Positions 26,597 to 35,447 of a stretch of 64,000 nucleotides of DNA are shown piece by piece. The notes below the pieces were generated by a model, which searched no databases, was not told the DNA's origin, and saw only the letters and a program-made list of their open reading frames with translations. Position numbers and translations under genes: made by a program. Position 1 is the first letter of the stretch, and each line of letters starts with the position of its first letter. This DNA comes from Thermoanaerobaculia bacterium (GTDB taxonomy: Bacteria; Acidobacteriota; Thermoanaerobaculia; Multivoradales; J023): contig JAUIJL010000007.1 in NCBI GenBank assembly GCA_030431255.1, forward strand, positions 124,001 through 188,000, given 5' to 3'.

Positions 26597-29500
26597 TTGG
26601 CCCCCACCCCGGACATAAATCCTGATTCAACGACCCGGAAAGCTCCCAAACCCCGCCCCGGACGCTTCCGACGCTGGATCCTGCGACCGATCTTCTGGGG
26701 CTTGGCGCTGATCGCGACCCTGGCTTTCTTGCTCCAGCTTTGGATCGACACCCCGCCGGCCCGCGAGCGAGCGCGCCAAATCCTGGTCCAACAGATGAGC
26801 GGCGCCGTGGGTCGTCCGGTCAGCCTGCAAGGGGTTCGTTTCAACCTCTTCCCCTTCCATATCGAGCTTTGGGATCTGAAGATCGGCGGTCGACCGGGGC
26901 CCGACACCGATCGATCGACGGAGCTGGACCAGGCGTTTCTACGCGTTCCTTACGCCTACATCGAAGCGGATTTGAACGCCCTCCAGAACCGCAAGATCCA
27001 CCTCCAGCTGCTGCGTTTGGAGCGGCCTGAAATCGACCTGCGTTTCTATCCCGACGGCAACGACAATCTCATCTCCGTGGCGGGCGAAGCCGGCGATCCC
27101 GATATTTTCGAGCTGTGGATCGATCAGGTGGAGATCGAGCGGGCCGCGCTGGATTTGGACCACGAACGGGCTCAAATCACCGTCGACGCCTACCAGCTAC
27201 GGACCCGGCTTCGTGGGCTGGGGGATTTCCGCCTCGCGGGACACCTGTCGAGCCCGGAAGTGGCCGTCCGGCTGCCGGAATCCAAAGTGATTCGGGTCGC
27301 GGTCTCCGCCACCGGTACCTTGGAACGGGATCTGCTGAAGGTCGAGCATGCCCGCATCAATCATCGATCGATTCGCGCCGCGGTCACCGGCGAGTGCGAG
27401 TGGAGCCGCGAGCGCTGGCAGCATCGCAATTGCACCTTCCAAACCCGGGGCACGGGCCGGGGCTCGGCGCTGCGGGATCTGGGATATTTTCGGTCATTGA
27501 TCGGTGGCTTGACCTACGACGGAGTGTTCGCTTGGCGTCCCGGCGCCGTGGGCTGGAGGGGTGAGGTGCAAGCGGACGATGTGCTGCTCTGGGGCCGTCG
27601 GCTGCGACGGGTCAAGGGGCAGCTGTCGGCGGATCGATTCCGAGCCACCCTCGACGTGGAGCACGCCGAGTATTCGGACGGCACCCTGTCCGGACGGGTG
27701 GAGGCGGACCTCGAAGCGGAGGGTGATCCGATCACCGCGGACCTCGAGCTGAGCGACTTGCATCTCAACACCCTGCTGACGGATCAGAATATTCCGGTCC
27801 GAGGATTGGCCGGGCGGGTCGACGGACACCTGCTCTACACCTGCAAGGCCCAGGACGGTTTGAACGGCAATGGTCGGGCCGAGGTGGAGCTGCGACCCGA
27901 CCCCTTCGAAGTGGGTTTACCGGTGGAAGGCTCCTTCCCGTTGCGCATCGTCGACGGCTGGATCCTCGCGGACTCGGCGTCCGTGGTGTCGGAGCAACAA
28001 AGCCTGCTCGCCGTGGGGGCCTATCACTTGGCTCTATCCCGCGGGCGATTCGACTATGAGATCGCCACCGCCGACGTCTCTCAGCTGGTGCCTTTGCTGC
28101 CCTTCGACGACGAGCCGCCGCCGTATTTCCCCACCCGAGGCAACGGCAACCTGAACGGCGTTTTGCAGTTGGAATCCGGATTCGCCTTCAACACCCTCAC
28201 CGTGGATCTCGAGTCGGTGCTGACCCCGAGCATGCCCCTGGCCCGGATTTCAGGACGGCTCGACGTCACCCCCTGGGCCCTCGAAAACCTGCACCTGGAC
28301 CTTCGCCACCGCCTGGACGACCCGGATCAGCACATGGTCGTCCGGGGTCGGATGCCGTGGTCCGGAGCCGCCGGCCTGACCCGTTTGACCTTCGAAACCC
28401 AGGGCTGGCCGATGGAAAAGGTGCATCCTTGGGTGCCCTTTCACCTGCCGCTGGACGGCGACGTCACCGGACGTTTGGACCTCGAGCTGGACGGTGACGC
28501 CCAGCGGGGAGAGCTGTCCGCCTCGTTGACCCCGGCCTTCGCCACCGGGGTCGCCTCGGAACCCTTGTCCCTGGGCAATCTGGTGGCCGACCTGACCTGG
28601 GACGACTCAAAGGTCGACATCCAGCGAATCACCGCCTTTGCCGAAGCCGGTGAGGTCACCGCCCAGGGCGAGATTCGGTGGCCTCTGGGAGACATGGACC
28701 TCAAGCTCCAAGCCGGCCATCTCGATGTCGGCCAGGCACCCTTGCGACGATTCCTACCCCGGCCGGACATCCACACCGCCCTAACGGTCGAGGCACACGT
28801 GGCCGGAACCCTAGAGCAGCCGAGCTGCAACATCACCGTGGAAGCGGAACGTATGACCGTGGGATCGCGGGAAATTTCCGGAAGCCCGGGACGTCTCGAC
28901 GCGTTCTGGAGCGCCGGCAAGCTGGAGGTCGGAGGCAATTTGCTCGACGGCGCGACCCTCGAGGGCGGCGGACGCCTGGAGCCCCCCTTGGTCGACCTGA
29001 GCTTCGAGCTCGAATCCCAGGATCTCTCGCGAATCGTGCAGCTGGTGAGCCGTACGGAGCGCAGAATCGGCGGCAACCTGAACGGCGAGCTCACCATCGC
29101 CGGGGATCTCTCGAAACCCGGGCCGCTCCATGTCGCCGTGCAGCTGGAGGAGCTCGACCTGAGCATCGACGGTCGCCGGCTGGTGGCCCAACCACCCCTC
29201 CGACTGGAGCTCGCCCCCGACTCCTGGACCCTCGACCGCTTGCTGTTGGAGGAGCCGGCGTCCGACAGCCGAGTGGAGCTGCGGGGTCGGCTCGGATACC
29301 ACCTCGGTGCCGAGGTGGATCTCCAAACCCTTGCCGAGCTCGACGGCGCCTGGCTGCGGGTGGCCTTGCCGGATCTGGAGATGGACGGCCGTTTGGGTCT
29401 CGAAGGTCGGATCACCGGCAGCCTGGAACGGCCCTATTTGGTCGGCGCCGGCACCTTTGAGCAAGGCTCCTTGAAAGTGCCCGGGCTCGAGCAGGGCTTC

Positions 29501-30616
29501 GAGCGCTTGAACGGCACGGTGCGATTCCACGGCGACCGAATCAGCCTCGATCATCTGGCCGGCGATCTCTCCGGCGGCACGGCGGCCGTCACCGGTGAGC
29601 TGCGCCGGATGGACGAAGGCCCGCCCAGCTATCGCATCGATCTACGGGCTCAAGGGGTGGAGCTGCCGTCGGTGGAAGGGTGGCATCTAGCGGGTGACGC
29701 CGCCCTCGCCTTGCGCTCGGTGCCCGAAGGACACTTGCTCTCCGGCACCGCCGACTTGAGCCGCCTCGACTACCGTGAGGACATTCGATTCGACCTCGCG
29801 CAAATCGTGCAAGAGCTGCTGCGGGGTCGTCGCCTGGAGGTAGAAGCCGCGGATTCCCTCCGTTCGAGCATTCTGCTCGGGGTAAGAATCCGGGCAAACG
29901 ACACCGTCACCTTGCGCAACAACGTCGCCGATCTCACCGGCAGCGCCGATCTTCAGGTGCGCGGCAATCTGGCCCAGCCCATTCTCTTCGGCGAGCTCGT
30001 GATGGACCCGGGCGGCACCATGATCTACAACAGCGCCGACTATCGGCTCGAGCGCGGGCAGTTGGTCTTCGCCGATCCCTATCGGCTGGAGCCGGAGGTG
30101 GATTTGGTGGCGACCACCAAGGTCCGCGATTTCGACGTCACCCTCTCCCTTTCCGGGCCCATGGAAAGGCTCGAAGCCCGCTTCTCGTCTGAGCCTCCCC
30201 TGCCCGACGTCGAGGTCCTGCGGCTGCTGGCCGGTGGCGACGCCTACGTCGACCAAGCGGAGCTGGTGCCGGATCGCAGCTCCCAATTGGACGAGGAGCG
30301 GGAAAACAGCGCCGCCACTTTCCTCTACGGTCAGGCGGCCAGCGCCATCGGCGACCGGGTCAACACCCTCTTCGGCTTCGACAAATTCCGCATCGACCCA
30401 TTGACCGGCAGCGGTGACAACCTGTCGAAGGCTCGCTTTACCGTCGGCAAACGGTTGTCGAAAGACCTCTTTCTCACCTACTCCGTGGACCCCTCTTCCT
30501 CCGACAACCAGCGGATTCGAGTAGAGTGGCAGCTGACGGACAGCCTCGTCCTTGTCCTAACGCAGAACGGAGACGACTCTTTTTCCGCAGATGCCCGCTG
30601 GGAAAACACCTTCTAA
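26597..30616 (+). CDS. tamB: TamB-like translocation and assembly module protein
   Basis: About 1339 residues. One N-terminal membrane helix (WGLALIATLAFLLQLW), then over a thousand residues of beta-strand repeats with AsmA/TamB character, and a C-terminal DUF490 domain: FGELVMDPGGTMIYNSADY, LERGQLVFADPYRLEPEVDL and the ending VLTQNGDDSFSADARWENTF. It bridges the periplasm and works with the TamA-like barrel encoded next. The frame is open into nadK, but the first reasonable start after the nadK stop is the TTG at 26597. Confidence 0.9.
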   Translation: MAPTPDINPDSTTRKAPKPRPGRFRRWILRPIFWGLALIATLAFLLQLWIDTPPARERARQILVQQMSGAVGRPVSLQGVRFNLFPFHIELWDLKIGGRPGPDTDRSTELDQAFLRVPYAYIEADLNALQNRKIHLQLLRLERPEIDLRFYPDGNDNLISVAGEAGDPDIFELWIDQVEIERAALDLDHERAQITVDAYQLRTRLRGLGDFRLAGHLSSPEVAVRLPESKVIRVAVSATGTLERDLLKVEHARINHRSIRAAVTGECEWSRERWQHRNCTFQTRGTGRGSALRDLGYFRSLIGGLTYDGVFAWRPGAVGWRGEVQADDVLLWGRRLRRVKGQLSADRFRATLDVEHAEYSDGTLSGRVEADLEAEGDPITADLELSDLHLNTLLTDQNIPVRGLAGRVDGHLLYTCKAQDGLNGNGRAEVELRPDPFEVGLPVEGSFPLRIVDGWILADSASVVSEQQSLLAVGAYHLALSRGRFDYEIATADVSQLVPLLPFDDEPPPYFPTRGNGNLNGVLQLESGFAFNTLTVDLESVLTPSMPLARISGRLDVTPWALENLHLDLRHRLDDPDQHMVVRGRMPWSGAAGLTRLTFETQGWPMEKVHPWVPFHLPLDGDVTGRLDLELDGDAQRGELSASLTPAFATGVASEPLSLGNLVADLTWDDSKVDIQRITAFAEAGEVTAQGEIRWPLGDMDLKLQAGHLDVGQAPLRRFLPRPDIHTALTVEAHVAGTLEQPSCNITVEAERMTVGSREISGSPGRLDAFWSAGKLEVGGNLLDGATLEGGGRLEPPLVDLSFELESQDLSRIVQLVSRTERRIGGNLNGELTIAGDLSKPGPLHVAVQLEELDLSIDGRRLVAQPPLRLELAPDSWTLDRLLLEEPASDSRVELRGRLGYHLGAEVDLQTLAELDGAWLRVALPDLEMDGRLGLEGRITGSLERPYLVGAGTFEQGSLKVPGLEQGFERLNGTVRFHGDRISLDHLAGDLSGGTAAVTGELRRMDEGPPSYRIDLRAQGVELPSVEGWHLAGDAALALRSVPEGHLLSGTADLSRLDYREDIRFDLAQIVQELLRGRRLEVEAADSLRSSILLGVRIRANDTVTLRNNVADLTGSADLQVRGNLAQPILFGELVMDPGGTMIYNSADYRLERGQLVFADPYRLEPEVDLVATTKVRDFDVTLSLSGPMERLEARFSSEPPLPDVEVLRLLAGGDAYVDQAELVPDRSSQLDEERENSAATFLYGQAASAIGDRVNTLFGFDKFRIDPLTGSGDNLSKARFTVGKRLSKDLFLTYSVDPSSSDNQRIRVEWQLTDSLVLVLTQNGDDSFSADARWENTF

Positions 30617-33473
30617 ACACAGCCGAAACCGGCGATCGAGCTTCGCGATCCGGGCGCTGCTCTGCGCAGTGGCGGTCCCCCTGTGGCTGTCGCCGGGCCG
30701 AGCGCTAGGGACCGTCCCGGACCCGACGTCCCACCAGCCGGTGCTCTGCTCGGTGGAGCTTCGCTCCCCTGGCCCGTCGGACCGCACTTCGAGCTTCCTG
30801 CCGAAGCTGGAGCTGGAATCGCTGATCGAGATGCCAGTGGGGCTGGCCCCCCATCCCGCTGCGATTCGCCGCACCCTTGCCAACTTCCACGCCACGGGCT
30901 GGTTTCGAGACATCGGCTGGTGGACCCGCCCAGACCCGAACGATCCCCAATGTGTGCAAGGAGCTCTGATCCTCGACCCCCACCCCCGGGTCAGGGACAT
31001 CACCTTCTCCGACGATCCCCCGCTCAGCGAGCGTCGGCTCCGCCGAGCCCTACGGCAGAAAGAGAACACCGTTCTGGAGCCGCGGCAGATTCGAGAATCC
31101 GAAGCCGCTTTGGTCGAGCTCTTCCACCGGGAGGGATATTTCGAAGCTCGGATTCGTTCGGAGATCAGAGCCGACAAACCCCCGTGGAACGACCTCACCT
31201 TCCACCTCGACAGCGGGCCTCGGGCGAGCATCGCCAAGGTCCTCTTCGAGGGTGACACCGGCCCCTTCGACGCGGTCGACCTGCACCCGGCCCTGCGTTC
31301 GACCGTCGGTCGAGCCTTCGACCACGAGCGGAGCGAGGAGGACGTCGAGCGGTTGCGTCGCTTCCTGGTCAAACGCGGCTTCTACCAAGCGCAGGTGGAG
31401 ACCCCCCGCCGAATCTACGACCCTGACACCGACACGGTGACCCTCAGCTTTCCGCTCCAAACCGGACCGGCCTTCGAGCTCGAGATCCTCGGAGCCCAAG
31501 AGCGTCGGCTCAAACGGCGTGGCTTCTTACCTTTTCTGGAAGATCGACCCTTCGACGACGTCTTGCTCGCCCAAACCTGTGCTCGTCTGCGCCGCGACTA
31601 CCAAAAAAAAGGTCACTTCCATGCCGACGTGGACTGTCACGTCGACCCGGACACCGAAAATCCCCGAGCCGTGAGCCTGAGCCTGGATCCAGGCCCCGTC
31701 TACAAGGTGGCCTCGGTTCGATTTCCCGGGGCGGAGCGGGTGTCCGAGCAGAAGCTCCGCACCCTGGTGAGCACCGGGCCCGGCACTTGGTGGTCGCCCC
31801 GTAGCGGGCATCTCATCGGCGAGGAGCTGGACGGCGATTTGGAACGGGTTCGGTCCTACTATCTGTTGGAGGGTTTTCGCCAAGCACAGGTGGGGCCGGC
31901 CCGCATCTTGGAGGTCGGCGACCAGCTGCACGTGGACATCCCCATCGAGGAGGGGCCACGCCGCCAGGTGGTGAGCGTGGAGGTCCAGGGAATAGAAGGC
32001 CTCTCCGAGCCGAGCCTAGTGGACCGGCTGCCCCTGCGTGCGGGCAGCGGCTACCACCCCCTGCTGCTCGAGGACGCCGTCAACTTGATCCGCACCTTGT
32101 GCGAGGAAGAGGGGCATGCCTCGGCGGTGGTGGAGCCGAGGCTCGATTGGGATCCCAACGGCTTGTTGGTGGACGTGGATCTGATCGTCGACCTCGGGCC
32201 GAAGCGAGTCTTGGATCGCCTAGTCCTGCGCGGGCTGCAACACACCCATCCGGAGCTGGTGCGACGCTTTGCCGGCCTCGAAACCGGCGACGTGCTCAGC
32301 CGCCGGCGTCTGCTCAAGGCCGAGCGCGATCTCTATCGCCTGGGCATCTTTTCCGAGGTGGATGTCGACCTAGCGCCCTCCGTGGACCTCTCCTCACAGC
32401 GGGACGTGCGCATTCGCCTGCGCGAAGGGAGACGCTGGCGCCTGGCCTACGGTGTCTCCTACCACTCCGACGACGGCATCGGCGGCCTCTTCGGGCTCAC
32501 CCGTAGCAATTTGCGCGGACGCGGTGAACGCCTCCAGCTGGATTTGCGGGCCAGCGCCAACGACAGCCGACTGCGGCTGATCTACGATCAACCCTCCTTG
32601 GGACCGTGGCGCCTACCGGTCACCTACACCCTCTTCAATCGCTTCGAGCTGCGGGAATCCTACGAGGTCCATGAAACCGGCACCCGCGTTTCCCTGACCC
32701 GCGATCTCGATCGCTTGCGTCTGGGCTTGGTCTACGACTATCGCTTCGTGGAGCTGTCGGAGGATGTGCTCGATCCCACCGCCGTGGAGCGGGAAGACAG
32801 CGAGGTCGAGATTGCGAGCCTGGCTCCTAATCTCTTCATCGACCGGCGCAACGACCCCGTGAATCCGGGGATCGGCTGGAGCACCGCCCTGCAGCTCGAA
32901 TATGCCTTCCCCATGCTCACCGCCGAAACCGAGCTGCTCAAGCTCTTCTGGCAGCAAACCCACTACCAGCCCCTCGGGCAGTGGGGTACTTTGGCGGCCA
33001 GCTTTCGCTTGGGATTGATCGAGCCCTTGAGCACACCTGTCGACCCCGACCCCATCGTGCCGATAGACCTCGCTTCCAGCCGAGTGCCGATCTCCGAGCG
33101 CTTCTTCGCCGGCGGACGCACCACCCATCGCGCCTACGAGCGCGATCGTCTCGGCATCCTCGGAGAAAGCCTCCACATCTCCGAAGACGGCAGGCTGCTC
33201 GAAGCCGGCGGCAACGGTTTGGTGTTGCTCAACCTCGACTATCGCTTCCCCATCTCAGGCCCGGTCGAAGGGGTCAGCTTCCTCGACCTGGGAAACGTCT
33301 GGGCCGACTGGAGCGATATCGACCTCGGCGACCTACGTCCCGGTTTCGGCCTCGGGGTGAGGTACAGCTCCCCCGTGGGCCCCATCCGCCTCGAAATCGG
33401 CTGGAAGCTCGACGCCCAGCCGTTCGAAGACAATTCCCCCGTCTTCTTCCTCAGCTTCGGCAACCCCTTCTGA
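30591..33473 (+). CDS. tamA: TamA/BamA-like Omp85 outer-membrane assembly protein
   Basis: 960 residues. After a signal-like hydrophobic stretch (ALLCAVAVPLWLSPGRALG) there are at least five POTRA-like repeats (each beta-alpha-alpha-beta-beta, spaced 70-80 residues), and a C-terminal Omp85 barrel with the conserved GLGVRYSSPVGPIRLEIGW end and terminal Phe. The number of POTRA units is higher than in E. coli TamA (three), which suggests a BamA/TamA hybrid-like family. It overlaps tamB by 26 bases and is the end of the run. Confidence 0.9.
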   Translation: MPAGKTPSKHSRNRRSSFAIRALLCAVAVPLWLSPGRALGTVPDPTSHQPVLCSVELRSPGPSDRTSSFLPKLELESLIEMPVGLAPHPAAIRRTLANFHATGWFRDIGWWTRPDPNDPQCVQGALILDPHPRVRDITFSDDPPLSERRLRRALRQKENTVLEPRQIRESEAALVELFHREGYFEARIRSEIRADKPPWNDLTFHLDSGPRASIAKVLFEGDTGPFDAVDLHPALRSTVGRAFDHERSEEDVERLRRFLVKRGFYQAQVETPRRIYDPDTDTVTLSFPLQTGPAFELEILGAQERRLKRRGFLPFLEDRPFDDVLLAQTCARLRRDYQKKGHFHADVDCHVDPDTENPRAVSLSLDPGPVYKVASVRFPGAERVSEQKLRTLVSTGPGTWWSPRSGHLIGEELDGDLERVRSYYLLEGFRQAQVGPARILEVGDQLHVDIPIEEGPRRQVVSVEVQGIEGLSEPSLVDRLPLRAGSGYHPLLLEDAVNLIRTLCEEEGHASAVVEPRLDWDPNGLLVDVDLIVDLGPKRVLDRLVLRGLQHTHPELVRRFAGLETGDVLSRRRLLKAERDLYRLGIFSEVDVDLAPSVDLSSQRDVRIRLREGRRWRLAYGVSYHSDDGIGGLFGLTRSNLRGRGERLQLDLRASANDSRLRLIYDQPSLGPWRLPVTYTLFNRFELRESYEVHETGTRVSLTRDLDRLRLGLVYDYRFVELSEDVLDPTAVEREDSEVEIASLAPNLFIDRRNDPVNPGIGWSTALQLEYAFPMLTAETELLKLFWQQTHYQPLGQWGTLAASFRLGLIEPLSTPVDPDPIVPIDLASSRVPISERFFAGGRTTHRAYERDRLGILGESLHISEDGRLLEAGGNGLVLLNLDYRFPISGPVEGVSFLDLGNVWADWSDIDLGDLRPGFGLGVRYSSPVGPIRLEIGWKLDAQPFEDNSPVFFLSFGNPF

Positions 33474-33869
33474 CCACGCCCGGGGGCGCCCCCTCGGACC
33501 TCTACACGGGCGGGGGCAAGCCCCGCCCCTACGGCCGGAGCGACGAATCCGCTTCGTTTAAGGCGGAGCGGGTAATCCGTGAATCACGGGACCGCCCGTT
33601 CGAGAAACGGTTTACTCACTTCCCGAGTCGCTACCCTCCACGAAGCTCCGCTGAAGGGCTATCTTCGCCTGCCCGAAAACTTTTTCGTATCCTTAAAGCA
33701 CTGAAAAAAGGCGACTTACAACTTTATTTCAAATTTTTTCAGGATTTTCCCGCGAGCCGGCACAGCCATTGCTCTAAGGGATATCCGACGGCGAATGATT
33801 CACTCCCCGTCAAACGTTGAGCAAGATCCAATAAACCATCCGATTCCCGGAGTATCAGCAGAGGTCGTT
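33474..33869. other. 396-base intergenic region upstream of the lanthipeptide cluster
   Basis: No gene is visible. The first part has a GC-rich hairpin (GGGCGGGG at 33508-33515 with CCCCGCCC at 33521-33528 around a 5-base loop, no T run), probably a REP-like or termination structure after the tamA gene. The middle, about 33675-33750, is clearly richer in A and T than the surroundings, as expected for promoter DNA, and a sigma-54-like site follows. Confidence 0.6.
33758..33773 (+). promoter_or_regulatory. Sigma-54-like promoter before the first precursor gene
   Basis: CGGCACAGCCATTGCT fits the sigma-54 consensus TGGCAC-N5-TTGCW with the invariant GG and GC ten bases apart, and lies just after the A+T-rich stretch. 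The predicted start would be near 33785, about 85 bases before the first precursor ATG. It is a match by eye of one site; the activator and its binding sites are unknown. Confidence 0.45.
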
Positions 33870-34025
33870 ATGGGCAAGATTTTAGGTCTCCAACAAATGT
33901 CGTACCCCGAGCTAGTGCTCGCAGGAAACAGCGACAAGAGCCGCACCTGCCAGGGTAATAGCGCGCTCAGCCTGCTTTGCGTCAAAGCCGACGCAGCGGC
34001 GGCACCCATCCGCTGGCCCCAGTAG
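33870..34025 (+). CDS. Class III lanthipeptide precursor 1 (divergent)
   Basis: 51 residues. The leader begins MGKILGLQQM, the ILxLQ motif that class III LanKC enzymes bind. The core region reads SDKSRTCQGNSALSLLC, with two S-x2-S-x2-C motifs, each of the kind that yields labionin or lanthionine/methyllanthionine rings. Unlike the other four it lacks the middle Cys (SALS in place of SCIS), and the tail is different (VKADAAAAP and so on). AGAGG stands eight bases before the ATG. It may be an older or alternative substrate of the LanKC. Confidence 0.88.
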   Translation: MGKILGLQQMSYPELVLAGNSDKSRTCQGNSALSLLCVKADAAAAPIRWPQ

Positions 34026-34090
34026 CGGGTCTGAGCCGGCCTCGAGCTGAAACGCCGGACAACATAAAGTTTCTTAGCTTACGAGCTTAG

Positions 34091-34192
34091 CCTTGATTGC
34101 CTTTCAGCCTTGATTGCCTTTCAGCCTTGATTGCCTTTCAGCCTTGATCGCCTTTCAGCCTTGATCGCCTTTCAGCCTTGATCGCCTCAGAG
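34091..34192. repeat. Six tandem 17-bp repeats
   Basis: Six head-to-tail copies of 17 bases. Copies 1-3 read CCTTGATTGCCTTTCAG; copies 4-5 have one change (GATCGCC); copy 6 is partly decayed at its end. They lie in the non-coding gap between precursor genes 1 and 2. The unit length is not a multiple of three and no stop-free frame crosses it, so it is not coding. The block may be a regulator-binding array or a slippage product. Confidence 0.93.
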
Positions 34193-34245
34193 TCACGAAT
34201 GTTGGTTAGTTTACTGCCTTGAAACCATTTACGAAGGAGTTAGAA

Positions 34246-34407
34246 ATGAGCAAGATCCTGGAGCTGCAAGCCATGTCCTACACCTCCGCTTCCGCCGAAG
34301 GCAACAGCGACAAGAGCCGCACCTGCCAAGGCAACAGCTGCATCAGCCTCTTCTGCGGCGGCGGCGGTAGCGAAGAGCCGGCCCCCGATGAGCCCGCCGA
34401 CGCTTGA
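34246..34407 (+). CDS. Class III lanthipeptide precursor 2
   Basis: 53 residues: leader MSKILELQAM, middle with Ser/Ala, core SDKSRTCQGNSCISLFC, and an acidic Gly/Glu/Pro tail. The core has two S-x2-S-x2-C motifs and a third Cys inside the second. AAGGAG lies seven bases before the ATG, which rules out a longer start. The leader is nearly identical to that of precursor 3. Confidence 0.9.
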   Translation: MSKILELQAMSYTSASAEGNSDKSRTCQGNSCISLFCGGGGSEEPAPDEPADA

Positions 34408-34465
34408 TCGATATTAAACCTTAGTTTGCAACAACCCTTTAAAACCGATACCAGGAGCAAGAAAA

Positions 34466-34627
34466 ATGAGCAAAATCCTCGAGCTGCAAGCCATGTCCTA
34501 CACCCCGGCCGCTGAAGAAGGCAATTCCAACAAGAGCCGCACCTGCCAAGGCAACAGCTGCATCAGCCTCTTCTGCGGTGGTGGCGGCGGCGAAGAGCCG
34601 GCCCCCAGCGACGAAATCAGCGCTTGA
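34466..34627 (+). CDS. Class III lanthipeptide precursor 3
   Basis: 53 residues. Leader MSKILELQAM as in precursor 2, core SNKSRTCQGNSCISLFC with the same two motifs and the extra Cys, and tail GGGGGEEPAPSDEISA. AGGAG precedes the ATG. It lies in the middle of the array. Confidence 0.9.
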   Translation: MSKILELQAMSYTPAAEEGNSNKSRTCQGNSCISLFCGGGGGEEPAPSDEISA

Positions 34628-34789
34628 TCAACCATTAAGGTTTGTCAGATACCTTCTAGAGCTTCCTTGTTCTAGGAAACCTTTAGAAAGAAGTTGGTAG
34701 AATTCCACGGTTTTCGATGATCCGGATGGTCCGGGTCACCCTCGAATCTCGATGGACTGTTAGTCACACTAAACCCTGAAGGAGTAGAA

Positions 34790-34948
34790 ATGAGCAAAAT
34801 CCTCGATCTGCAATCCATGCCTTTCGCGCCCGCTGCCGCCGCCGGCAACAGCAACAAGAGCAACACCTGCCAAGGCAACAGCTGCATCAGCCTGTTCTGC
34901 GGCGGTGGCGGCCAAGAAGAGGCCCCGGACGGCCCGGCCGAAGCCTGA
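34790..34948 (+). CDS. Class III lanthipeptide precursor 4
   Basis: 52 residues. Leader MSKILDLQSM, core SNKSNTCQGNSCISLFC, Gly/Glu-rich tail. AAGGAG lies before the ATG. A 160-base gap separates it from precursor 3, larger than for the others, and has no recognisable feature apart from a short TTCCT/AGGAA stem. Confidence 0.9.
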   Translation: MSKILDLQSMPFAPAAAAGNSNKSNTCQGNSCISLFCGGGGQEEAPDGPAEA

Positions 34949-35028
34949 TTCGTGAGTGCTTACCGGCACTGATTGATACCGCAGAAATAAAAAACAAAAA
35001 CGTTAGTTGATCTTAGGAGATCGAAAAC

Positions 35029-35181
35029 ATGAGCAAAGTACTCAACCTCCAGTCCATGGCCTACACCCCGACCCACGCTGCTGAGGGTAACTCCAACAAC
35101 AGCAACACCTGCCAAGGCAACAGCTGCATCAGCCTGTTCTGCGGCAGCAAAGAAGTCGAGTTGTCGCCGGCTGAGGCTTGA
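35029..35181 (+). CDS. Class III lanthipeptide precursor 5
   Basis: 50 residues. Leader MSKVLNLQSM, core SNNSNTCQGNSCISLFC, and a shorter tail (GSKEVELSPAEA). AGGAG precedes the ATG. It is the last precursor before a stem structure and the LanKC gene. Confidence 0.9.
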   Translation: MSKVLNLQSMAYTPTHAAEGNSNNSNTCQGNSCISLFCGSKEVELSPAEA

Positions 35182-35197
35182 TGCTCAGTTCTCGCCC

Positions 35198-35281
35198 AGA
35201 GCACGGCGGATAGAGCCGCCGGGGCGCTAGTCAGGGGGGGCACAGCCCCCCCGCCTACCCCGCCTCTCACCGCCGTGCTCT
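35198..35281 (+). terminator. Candidate attenuator/partial terminator between precursors and lanKC
   Basis: AGAGCACGGCGG at 35198-35209 is the exact reverse complement of 35270-35281, a 12-bp stem followed by AGTTTTCTTTCTT. Inside lie two more stems: GGCGG-ATAGAG-CCGCC, which uses part of the outer left arm, and seven G at 35234-35240 with seven C at 35246-35252 around CACAG. The outer and inner left pairings exclude each other, the layout of an attenuator. It would allow more precursor than enzyme transcript. Confidence 0.6.
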
Positions 35282-35447
35282 AGTTTTCTTTCTTCCCCAG
35301 CATCCTACTTTCAAATCCCCAACATCGACGAGCCCGAGGTTTCACACAGCGCCGGTCCCCAGCGACAGCTGCATCCGAAAAAGACGATCGAAAACCTTGT
35401 TGGTCTCGCCCACTACCTACCGGTTATCTATTTTACGGAGAATCATC

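Noticed and set aside
33508-33528. Rho-independent terminator after the tamA-like gene
   Set aside because: The stem is strong but no T run follows, so it is recorded only as a hairpin in the intergenic region.
34091-34192. CRISPR-like array
   Set aside because: The repeats are directly adjacent without spacers and no cas genes are present.
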